From CAZEVY01 sp964515555 (GTDB lineage: Bacteria > Acidobacteriota > Terriglobia > Bryobacterales > Bryobacteraceae), in assembly GCA_964515555.1 (NCBI GenBank), contig CAZEVY010000147.1, positions 1 through 9,745 on the forward strand: 9,745 nucleotides of DNA, read 5' to 3'. This document shows positions 1-7,114 of the stretch, one piece after another (the stretch's first letter is position 1; every line of letters starts with the position of its first letter). The notes beneath the pieces were generated by a model. It was not told the DNA's origin and made no database searches. It saw only the letters and a list, made by a program, of their open reading frames with translations. Position numbers and translations under genes: made by a program.

Positions 1-1108
<1,108 letters not shown>

Positions 1109-1113
1109 GGGTG

Positions 1114-1581
<468 letters not shown>

Positions 1582-1589
1582 GTCGTCCT

Positions 1590-1964
1590 CTATGCCTTCG
1601 GCCGCTTGGCGCCGTACTTGGAGCGGCCCTGCTTACGGTCGGCCACGCCGGCGGCGTCGAGCGTGCCGCGGATGATGTGATAGCGCACGCCGGGGAGATC
1701 CTTCACGCGTCCCCCGCGGATCAGCACAATGGAGTGCTCCTGAAGGTTGTGTCCGACGCCGGGGATATACGTGGTCACCTCGATGGTGTTGGTGAGCCGC
1801 ACGCGCGCCACCTTGCGCAGCGCCGAGTTGGGCTTCTTCGGCGTGGTGGTGTAGACGCGGGTGCACACGCCGCGGCGCTGCGGGCACGACTGCAACGCCG
1901 GCGAAGCGGTCTTGTAGCGCGGCGCGCTGCGCCCCTTGCGGACAAGCTGATTGAACGTCGGCAC
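1590..1964 (-). CDS. rpsL: 30S ribosomal protein S12
   Basis: S12 sits at the decoding centre of the small subunit and affects accuracy of codon reading. At 124 residues it has the same length as the E. coli protein and aligns with it almost throughout. The TTTPKKPNSALRK loop (39-51) and the GGRVKDLPGVRYH loop (84-96) are intact. The two lysines where streptomycin-resistance substitutions usually occur, Lys43 and Lys88, are both wild type. Asp89, the residue that RimO methylthiolates in other bacteria, is present. The start is a GTG at 1964, with AGGGAG ten bases upstream; no in-frame ATG gives the standard MPTFNQLVRKGR opening. It is the first gene of the str operon, and the long intergenic region upstream carries a candidate promoter and leader. 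Confidence 0.98.
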   Translation of the reverse strand: MPTFNQLVRKGRSAPRYKTASPALQSCPQRRGVCTRVYTTTPKKPNSALRKVARVRLTNTIEVTTYIPGVGHNLQEHSIVLIRGGRVKDLPGVRYHIIRGTLDAAGVADRKQGRSKYGAKRPKA

Positions 1965-2286
1965 TCTGTTATCGCTCCCTGTCGCCTGCCGGGGAACGGG
2001 CGCACAACCCCACCACGCACCCGAAGCCGCATCCGGCCTGTCTGTTAGTCGCCGGCGCGCGACGGAAACTCGCTCGCGCGCACATATTGCGAAACCGCAC
2101 CTGAAAACGGCGTTATTCGAACCGCTTTCAAAAACGCGAGGGTTTTACTTCGGACTAGCCCATGCCCTATCGGCGTTCGCCGGGAGAACCTCGGGGCCGG
2201 CCCCTGGCCGGGCTCCAGTGTAACGCTGACGCGTCAATCACCGTAGCGGTAGCACAGAGGCAGAAGAGAAACTCGCAAACCCTAAC
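1965..2286 (-). promoter_or_regulatory. str operon leader with GC-rich hairpins
   Basis: No gene is supported here. If the promoter at 2287-2316 is used, this is a ~315-base 5' leader of the rpsL mRNA. It contains a hairpin CGGC-GAAC-GCCG at 2171-2182 and a second, GC-rich element at 2193-2211 that can fold either as CCGGCC with a three-base loop or as the palindrome GGGGCCGGCCCC. GGAG (2213-2216) can also pair with CTCC (2182-2185) to enclose the second element. No T-tract follows, so it does not look like a simple terminator. A role in attenuation or autoregulation is inference only. Confidence 0.35.
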
Positions 2287-2316
2287 AGTATGATACAGAG
2301 TTGCCGCGGCTGTCAA
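2287..2316 (-). promoter_or_regulatory. Candidate sigma70-type promoter for the str operon
   Basis: On the minus strand a perfect -35 TTGACA (2316-2311) is followed by a -10 that can be read as TATCAT with a 15-base spacer (2295-2290; five of six consensus matches) or CATACT with an 18-base spacer (2292-2287; four of six). Transcription would start near 2280 and run toward rpsL. Neither spacer is the ideal 17, so the call is moderate. The GTATGATAC core is a perfect odd palindrome and therefore also offers a -10 (TATGAT, 2289-2294) on the plus strand toward the propeller gene, although no good plus-strand -35 is visible. Confidence 0.45.
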
Positions 2317-2376
2317 ATTGCACGACTGGAAATAACGCCGGTAACCTCCTGGCCCGCGCGTTACGCCTCTCGAAAG

Positions 2377-3720
2377 ATGAAGGTCATTCAATCCGCACAC
2401 TGGACTTGTATCTTCTTGCTGACCGCCTCCCTGGCCCAGGCGAACTGGCCGCGATGGCGCGGCCCCAATGAGGACGGCATGGCGGCGGGCGACGCCGCGG
2501 TCACCTGGACCACGGAGCGCAACGTGCGCTGGAAGACCAACATACCGGGCCGCGGCCACTCTTCCCCGGTCATCTGGGGCGACCGGATCTTCGTGACCAC
2601 CGCGGTTCCTGCCGGCGAAGCTCCTCCCCCTCCCGCCCCCGAACCAGGCGCGGCGCCAGGCCCGGGCGGGCCGGGCGGAAAAAAGGGCGGCGGCGCGGGC
2701 GGTGGCGCCGGTCCGGCCGTCGACCACAAGTTCGTTCTCCTTTGCATCGACAAGAAGTCCGGCAAGGTGATTTGGGAGCGGACAGCCCGAACCTCCAAGC
2801 CGCACGAGGGCTATCACCGCCAGTACGGCAGCCACGCCTCGAACTCGCCGGTCACCGACGGCAAGCGCGTCTGGGCGTTTTTCGGCTCGCGCGGCCTCTA
2901 CTCCTACGATCTGGATGGGAAGCTCCTCTGGGAGAAGGATTTCGACGTCCAGATGCGCATGCGCCTCTCCTTCGGCGAAGGATCGGCGCCGCTGCTGGCC
3001 GACGACGTCCTGGTCTTGAAGTTCGACCAGGAGTCCGGCTCCTTCGTCGTGGCGGTGGACGCCAATAACGGCAAGGAGCTGTGGCGCCACTCGCGCGAGG
3101 AACAGAGTTCCTGGTCGCAGCCCTTCGCCGTCAAGGTCGGAGGGGCGACGCAGGTGGTCGTCAGCGCCAGCAACAAGACGCGCAGCTACGATCTGCGTAC
3201 CGGCAAGATCGTATGGGAGGCGTCGGGTCTCGGTTCCAACGTGATCCCGGCGCCGGTGCATCTTAACGGCGTCGTCTTCGTCATGAGCGGCCACCGCGAC
3301 CCCAATCTCCAGGCCATCCGACTCGGCCGCACCGGCGATCTCACCGGTACCGACGCCATTGTGTGGACCAACCAGCGCGGCAACTCCTATTCGGCCTCGC
3401 CAGTCCTGCACGACAACAAGCTCTACTTCGTTTCCGATAACGGCATGCTGAGCTGCCTGAACGCGACGACCGGCGAGCCGTACTACCTCCAACAGCGTCT
3501 GGGCGCCTATCAGTTCAAGGCGTCGCCGGTGGGCGCCAACGGTAAGCTCTACCTTGCCACCGAACAGGGCGACGTCGTGGTCGTGAAGATGGGCGAGAAG
3601 TTCGAGGTGCTCGCCACCAACAAGATGGACGACCAGTTCTTCGTCGCCACGCCCGCCATCGCCGGCGGCGACCTCATTCTGCGGAGCCAGAACACGCTAT
3701 TCTGCATTCGTGAACAGTAG
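2377..3720 (+). CDS. Secreted PQQ-type beta-propeller protein
   Basis: This 447-residue protein is probably exported and folds as a multi-blade beta-propeller of the PQQ/BamB-like superfamily; its substrate or partner is unknown. The ATG at 2377 gives a signal peptide (hydrophobic IFLLTASLAQA, cleavage likely after Ala22), and the mature protein opens with NWPRWRGPNEDG, typical of such proteins in Acidobacteria and Planctomycetes. An upstream in-frame ATG at 2290 would bury the signal peptide behind 29 polar residues and is rejected. Blade-type repeats recur: GKVIWE, GKLLWEKD, GKELWRH and GKIVWEAS, each after a strand pair such as FVLLCIDKKS or FVVAVDANN. A Pro/Gly-rich low-complexity insert (residues ~77-113) interrupts the first blade. 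No enzymatic PQQ-dehydrogenase or haem-binding CxxCH motif is seen, so a structural or binding role is more likely than catalysis. It overlaps the next gene by 11 bases. Confidence 0.9.
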   Translation: MKVIQSAHWTCIFLLTASLAQANWPRWRGPNEDGMAAGDAAVTWTTERNVRWKTNIPGRGHSSPVIWGDRIFVTTAVPAGEAPPPPAPEPGAAPGPGGPGGKKGGGAGGGAGPAVDHKFVLLCIDKKSGKVIWERTARTSKPHEGYHRQYGSHASNSPVTDGKRVWAFFGSRGLYSYDLDGKLLWEKDFDVQMRMRLSFGEGSAPLLADDVLVLKFDQESGSFVVAVDANNGKELWRHSREEQSSWSQPFAVKVGGATQVVVSASNKTRSYDLRTGKIVWEASGLGSNVIPAPVHLNGVVFVMSGHRDPNLQAIRLGRTGDLTGTDAIVWTNQRGNSYSASPVLHDNKLYFVSDNGMLSCLNATTGEPYYLQQRLGAYQFKASPVGANGKLYLATEQGDVVVVKMGEKFEVLATNKMDDQFFVATPAIAGGDLILRSQNTLFCIREQ

Positions 3721-4585
3721 GCTGCTCTGGGTGGCGAGCGCCGCCGCGCTCGCCTGCCTGGCCCAGGTCCGTCCGGCCGACATCGTCAAGCTCCCCTCGC
3801 GGACCCCCGATCTCCGCGAATCCTACGGGGCGTTGCCCCAGCAGTTCGGCGAACTGCGCCTTCCCCGCGGCCTCGGACCCTACCCGGTGATCGCGCTGAT
3901 TCACGGCGGCTGCTGGGCGGAGTTCGCCGACCTGACGTTCATGTCGAACCTCGCGACTCAGCTCGCCGGCGACGGCGTCGCCGTGTGGAACATCGAGTAC
4001 CGCCGTGTTCATGAGGAGGGCGGCGGATGGCCAGGGACGTTCCAGGACACCGGCGCGGCGATCGACCATTTGCGCTTGCTGGCGAAGAAGTTTCCGATCG
4101 ACCTCACGCGCGTGGTGACGGCGGGGCACTCCGCGGGGGGACATTTGGCCTTGTGGGCCGCCGGCCGCGGGCGCATTCCCGCTTCGAGTCCGATTCATTC
4201 CAAGGACCCGCTGCCGATCGCCTCGGTCGTCTCCATCGCCGGGCTGCCCGACATGGAGGCTTTCGTCGACTACGGCCGCAACGTCTGCGGCGACCGGCAC
4301 ATCAAGCTGTTCGGCGGGACTCCTGCCGACGTCGCCGATCGCTATCGTCACGGGTCGCCGCACGCGCTGCTGCCGCTGGCCGCCGCCCAGACGCTGATCT
4401 ACGGCGCCAAGGACCGCGCGGTGCCGCGCCGCCTGTTCCGCGACTACGAAACGGTTGCCGCGCACGGCGCGCGCAAGCCCGGCGTGGTCGAGGTGGACTC
4501 CGCCGGACACTTCGAGTTTTTCGTTCCAGGAAGTCCCGAGTTCGAGGTCATTCGCAAGTCGGTCTTGAGGGCCGCGGGACGCTAG
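3710..4585 (+). CDS. Secreted alpha/beta hydrolase (esterase/lipase-like)
   Basis: This 291-residue serine hydrolase has the BD-FAE/kynurenine formamidase-like layout. The oxyanion-hole motif HGGCW is at 65-69, the nucleophile elbow GHSAGG places Ser141, and Asp235 (in YGAKDRAVP) and His267 (in DSAGHFEFF) complete a plausible catalytic triad. The N-terminus (WVASAAALACLAQVRPA) is hydrophobic after one Arg, which predicts export. A Cys at 16 sits in ALAC, a poor lipobox, so a lipoprotein is possible but not favoured. The start is a GTG at 3710 that lies inside the end of the propeller gene (11-base overlap), implying translational coupling. The true substrate cannot be told from sequence: formamidase, carboxylesterase and short peptidase activities all occur in this fold. 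Confidence 0.88.
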   Translation: MNSRLLWVASAAALACLAQVRPADIVKLPSRTPDLRESYGALPQQFGELRLPRGLGPYPVIALIHGGCWAEFADLTFMSNLATQLAGDGVAVWNIEYRRVHEEGGGWPGTFQDTGAAIDHLRLLAKKFPIDLTRVVTAGHSAGGHLALWAAGRGRIPASSPIHSKDPLPIASVVSIAGLPDMEAFVDYGRNVCGDRHIKLFGGTPADVADRYRHGSPHALLPLAAAQTLIYGAKDRAVPRRLFRDYETVAAHGARKPGVVEVDSAGHFEFFVPGSPEFEVIRKSVLRAAGR

Positions 4586-4611
4586 CACCCTCTCGCCGGA
4601 CTTCTGTGATA

Positions 4612-5217
4612 ATGAAGGCGGTGCCCCGCCTCCGAGAACTCGAACAGCAGCTCGAGCGCACCGAACAGCAGCTTCGCCTCCATCAGAAGATCAGCCGGCT
4701 CATGGTGCGCGACCTCAGTCTCCAGGAGGTCCTGCAAGCCATCGCCGGGCTGGTCGCCGAGTTCGTGCGGTGCGATTCCTGCCTGCTCTACCTGGTCGAC
4801 AAGGGGCGCCTGGTGTTGTGCGCCTCCAATCCGCCCAACCCCTCCGCCATCGGGACGGTGAGCCTGAACCTCGGCGAGGGACTTACCGGGTGGGTCGCCA
4901 CGCAAAGGCGGCTCCTCGCCATTACCCGCGAAGCCTATCGCGATCCGCGCTTCAAGCACTTTCGCGATCTCCCGGAAGACACCTACGAAGCCTTCCTCTC
5001 GGCGCCGGTGATTGCGCGAAACCGCGTGGTCGGCGTCATCAACGTGCAGCACCGGGCGCCGCATTCCCACTCCGGCGACGAGCTGGAGATGCTCTCGACG
5101 GCCGGCGAGCAGGTGGGCTGCCTTCTGGTGCTGGCACGCATGGCGCAGAACAACGTCGACGCCGACGATCATCTCGACCTGGTGCTTTCGAGCGGCCCCG
5201 GCGCCCGCTCCCGCTGA
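4612..5217 (+). CDS. Stand-alone GAF domain protein
   Basis: This 201-residue, predicted cytosolic protein has a short coiled-coil helix (residues ~5-35, Glu/Gln/Leu/Arg rich) followed by one GAF domain (~38-178). Recognisable GAF landmarks are FVRCDSCLLYLVD, the LGEGLTGWVATQRR turn, the ITREAYRDPRFK loop and the APVIARNRVVGVINVQHR strand pair. It resembles the sensory GAF of PtsP-type (nitrogen PTS enzyme I) and histidine-kinase proteins, but no kinase, cyclase, PTS or DNA-binding output domain follows. It may bind a small ligand and signal by dimerising through the helix. The ATG at 4612 is chosen; a GTG two codons upstream (4606) is in frame, and neither has a clear Shine-Dalgarno. It begins 26 bases after the hydrolase and ends five before the next gene. 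Upstream extension of the frame overlaps the hydrolase out of frame and is not real. Confidence 0.87.
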   Translation: MKAVPRLRELEQQLERTEQQLRLHQKISRLMVRDLSLQEVLQAIAGLVAEFVRCDSCLLYLVDKGRLVLCASNPPNPSAIGTVSLNLGEGLTGWVATQRRLLAITREAYRDPRFKHFRDLPEDTYEAFLSAPVIARNRVVGVINVQHRAPHSHSGDELEMLSTAGEQVGCLLVLARMAQNNVDADDHLDLVLSSGPGARSR

Positions 5218-5222
5218 GGCGC

Positions 5223-6311
5223 ATGCGCGCGGCGATTCTCCCGGCGGCGCTGATCTGCGCGCTCGCCCAGTCGCCGCCCGCGCGCGAGCCATGGCAGCTC
5301 CAGTACCTCCTCGACGAGGACAGAACCGCCCTCGCCCTGGTCGACCTCAAGTTCGTCACGCCGAAGCGCGGCATCGCCGTAGGCGTGCTGGAGCGCGAGG
5401 GCGACGCCCGTCCCGTCGCCCTGGTGACCGACGATGGCGGCGCCACGTGGCGGCAGGAGCGGCTTCGCGAAATCCCGCGATCGCTGTTCTTCCTCGACGA
5501 CAGCCTGGGGTGGATGGTCACCGAGAAAGGCCTGTGGACCACCGAGGAGGGGGGCCGGACCTGGCGCAAGATCTGGGGCCGTCAGGGAATCCTGCGGGTG
5601 TACTTCGCCGATGCCCTTCGCGGCTGGGCGGTCGGCGCACCCAAGCTGTTCCTGTCGACCGTTGACGGCGGGCGCAAGTGGACGCCGGTCAAAGTCGAAA
5701 AGGAACCGCCCACCACCCCCGAGCGCACCGTTTACAGCGTCGTCGACTTCGCCGGCCCGTCGAGCGGCATGGTGATCGGGTGGGCGATCCCCCCCAGCCG
5801 GGTCGAGCCCAGGATTCCTCCCTGGATGGCGCCTGAGCAGCGGCGAATGCAATTACCGTCCCTCTCGGTCCGCCTTTGGACCGAGGACAGCGGGAAGACC
5901 TGGACGGGCGACGCCGGCTCGGTCTTCGGCCGCATCACGCGGCTGCGGCTCGCGACACCGCCGCGGCTGTTCCTGATCGAGTTTCAGGACGCCTTCGATT
6001 ACCCGTCCGAGGTCCACCTGATCGCCGCCGGAAAGACTTCGACGCGCGTCTACCGGGAGCGCGAGCGGGCCGTCACCGACATGGCGACCGTGAACGGCGT
6101 CACCTACCTGGCCGCCATCGAGCCCGCGGGCCGCATCGTTCAGTCGCCGATTCCGGGCCGTGTCCTGGTGGCGGAGAGCACGGATCTCAGCACGTGGCGC
6201 GAAACAGCGACCGACTATCGCGTCATCGGCCGTCGCGCCATGCTGGCCTGGTCGGGCGAGGACCTGTGGCTCGCCACCGACACCGGGATGATTCTGAAGC
6301 GCACCCGATAG
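5223..6311 (+). CDS. Secreted YCF48/BNR-type beta-propeller protein
   Basis: This 362-residue exported protein has sialidase-type Asp-box (BNR) repeats, as found in YCF48/HCF136-like propellers. The Asp boxes are VTDDGGATW (68-76), TEEGGRTW (107-114), STVDGGRKW (145-153) and TEDSGKTW (220-227), with a degenerate STDLSTW near the C-terminus. The repeats form a propeller scaffold and not a catalytic site; the catalytic residues of true sialidases are not recognisable. Residues 1-15 (RAAILPAALICALA) form a signal peptide. The ATG at 5223 lies five bases after the GAF stop and matches the signal peptide; the frame is open further upstream only as an out-of-frame shadow of the GAF gene. In cyanobacteria YCF48 helps assemble photosystem II; here it is probably a general envelope protein. 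It appears to be the last gene of the four-gene cluster. Confidence 0.87.
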   Translation: MRAAILPAALICALAQSPPAREPWQLQYLLDEDRTALALVDLKFVTPKRGIAVGVLEREGDARPVALVTDDGGATWRQERLREIPRSLFFLDDSLGWMVTEKGLWTTEEGGRTWRKIWGRQGILRVYFADALRGWAVGAPKLFLSTVDGGRKWTPVKVEKEPPTTPERTVYSVVDFAGPSSGMVIGWAIPPSRVEPRIPPWMAPEQRRMQLPSLSVRLWTEDSGKTWTGDAGSVFGRITRLRLATPPRLFLIEFQDAFDYPSEVHLIAAGKTSTRVYRERERAVTDMATVNGVTYLAAIEPAGRIVQSPIPGRVLVAESTDLSTWRETATDYRVIGRRAMLAWSGEDLWLATDTGMILKRTR

Positions 6312-6446
6312 GCTGGCGCGCATCCATCCAACATTCGTCATCGCATTTGTTTTATCCACAGCCGGGGCACAGACGCTTCACCGTATGTCATTGATTCCAA
6401 ATATAGAAATAGTTGAGGAAACAGCGCGGTAGAGCGCACATTCCTG
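6312..6446. other. Intergenic, relatively AT-rich, one DnaA-box match
   Basis: No gene is supported here. The stretch is clearly less GC-rich than its surroundings, with an A/T run at about 6389-6412. It contains one exact TTATCCACA (6352-6360), the consensus DnaA box, and a small GCGC-GGTAGA-GCGC hairpin (6424-6437) just before the RNA promoter. No clear terminator for the upstream operon is seen. Confidence 0.4.
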
Positions 6447-6475
6447 TTGACTGTAACCGCGTTTGCATCCAAGAT
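6447..6475 (+). promoter_or_regulatory. Sigma70-type promoter of the large RNA gene
   Basis: TTGACT (6447-6452; five of six -35 matches) is separated by exactly 17 bases from CAAGAT (6470-6475). CAAGAT matches the -10 consensus at only three positions, but these include the two most important ones, the second-position A and final T. The predicted start of transcription, seven bases on at ~6482, coincides with the first bases of the TGGTTCCAAG arm that closes the predicted RNA structure. That coincidence is the main reason to believe it. Confidence 0.62.
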
Positions 6476-6543
6476 AGACATGGTTCCAAGAGGTTCGAGG
6501 AACAGCGAAGCTTGGCGAGGCGTAGCGGACCCGGAACGATGAT

Positions 6544-6583
6544 CCGCTGGCGGAGAGCTTATAACTAGCCGCTGGCGGGGAGC
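6544..6583 (+). repeat. 15-base direct repeat, 14 of 15 identical, within the RNA
   Basis: CCGCTGGCGGAGAGC (6544-6558) recurs as CCGCTGGCGGGGAGC (6569-6583), 25 bases later. The first copy also provides the 3' side of hairpin 6524-6529/6543-6548, so either copy could compete for that pairing. Confidence 0.8.
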
Positions 6584-7063
6584 GAAGGGAAATCGGGCGT
6601 CGAGTCCAGGCGAGCTTCCTGAGATCGAATCGAGACGAGCGCTTTGATCCGGAGGGGCCAAAACCCCGACGGGGAGCGGCGGAGCGATGTGGATCTCAGG
6701 GGGACCGGGTTGCGATCAGGCAACGGGTTGCGGGCGGTGAGCCTCCCCGGCGATGACTGGTGTCGCCGAGGTGGGGAGTTCGCAACCGAACGGGTCTGGG
6801 AGCGGCTCGGTCGGGATTCGAAGAAACAGGCCGGGAGCGTCGACCCCGCCGTGGAGAGCGCCGTGAGGCGGGATTCGCTGCGGGCGAGTGAAAGGCCGTT
6901 TCGAGAAACCGGCTCCTAACTGCGAGACGAGCAGGCGGGCCTTAAGCATTGAAGCGCGGTCGCCCAAAAGCGGCTGCGGGGAGCAAGAGGCGGACCGTCC
7001 AGTCACGCGGGGTTGCCGCGCTCAGGTCGTGCATGCCGGCCGGGGAGCAAGCTGGAAATCGGG
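6577..7063 (+). repeat. GGGGAGC / GGAAATCGGG module at both ends of the RNA
   Basis: GGGGAGC, then four bases, then GGAAATCGGG occurs at 6577-6597. GGGGAGC, then five bases, then GGAAATCGGG occurs at 7042-7063. GGGGAGC also recurs at 6671-6677 and 6978-6984 (the latter extending to GGGGAGCAAG, as at 7042-7051), with close variants at 6773-6778, 6797-6803 and 6832-6838. CGAGACGAGC is a further exact ten-base repeat (6631-6640 and 6923-6932). The coordinates span the two outer copies. Confidence 0.75.
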
Positions 7064-7066
7064 TCA

Positions 7067-7085
7067 CTTGGAACCACTTTTTTTT
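7067..7085 (+). terminator. Probable RNA 3' end: closing-stem arm plus eight T residues
   Basis: The 3' arm of the long-range closing stem (CTTGGAACCA, 7067-7076) is followed after one C by an uninterrupted T8 tract (7078-7085). No strong local hairpin sits immediately before the tract. If this is an intrinsic terminator, the stem must form with the 5' end of the transcript. Otherwise the tract may work with the weaker GC-rich structures just upstream. Confidence 0.5.
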
Positions 7086-7114
7086 GCACACGCCTCGAAC
7101 TTTGATCCCGCGCT

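Larger units (their letters stand above)
6482..7085 (+). ncRNA. Large structured noncoding RNA (~600 nt), unrecognised class
   Basis: A promoter points at ~6482 and eight T residues close the unit at 7078-7085. The two ends pair perfectly over ten bases (6481-6490 with 7067-7076). A nested helix follows (6509-6514 with 7048-7053). Internal helices found by eye include 6524-6529/6543-6548; a 12-pair helix with two G-U pairs, 6615-6626/6692-6703, enclosing 6654-6657/6664-6667; 6709-6713/6720-6724; a branched arm 6726-6732/6781-6787 containing 6743-6748/6773-6778 and 6749-6753/6763-6767; 6805-6812/6829-6838; 6845-6850/6867-6872; 6895-6901/6906-6913; 6957-6964/6989-6997; and 7006-7010/7016-7020. 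Loops are purine-rich on this strand, which supports plus as the sense strand. No frame gives a recognisable protein. It lacks RNase P, tmRNA and group I/II intron hallmarks. Its size and complexity recall large ornate RNAs such as OLE, GOLLD and ROOL, but no specific match is claimed. Function unknown. Confidence 0.7.

Noticed and set aside
1590..1964. Possible streptomycin-resistance allele in rpsL
   Set aside because: Lys43 and Lys88 are both wild type.
2290..2376. Upstream ATG of the propeller gene
   Set aside because: It is in frame but adds 29 residues ahead of a clear signal peptide, and it overlaps the candidate str promoter.
2167..3492. 441-residue minus-strand open frame opposite the PQQ propeller gene
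   Set aside because: It is a mirror of a confidently coding plus-strand gene in high-GC DNA, has no recognisable motif, and would run through the str promoter region.
3674..4588. 304-residue minus-strand open frame opposite the hydrolase
   Set aside because: The plus-strand frame has a complete Ser/Asp/His triad and signal peptide; the minus-strand product has no motifs.
4027..4611. Upstream extension of the GAF frame
   Set aside because: It overlaps the hydrolase gene out of frame and encodes Arg-rich sequence typical of shadow frames.
6644..6919. 91-residue plus-strand open frame inside the RNA region (and others at 6888-7247 and 6716-7006)
   Set aside because: No recognisable domain, no good ribosome-binding site, and composition is explained by GC-rich sequence. 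The frames cut across strong RNA helices, so they look incidental.
6482..7085. RNase P RNA, tmRNA, or group I/II intron
   Set aside because: RNase P core strings such as GAGGAAAGTCC are absent. There is no tRNA-like end with CCA for tmRNA, despite a GGGATTCGAAG that faintly resembles its 5' region. There is no GTGYG 5' end, domain V hairpin or intron-encoded reverse transcriptase for a group II intron, and no group I core was recognised.
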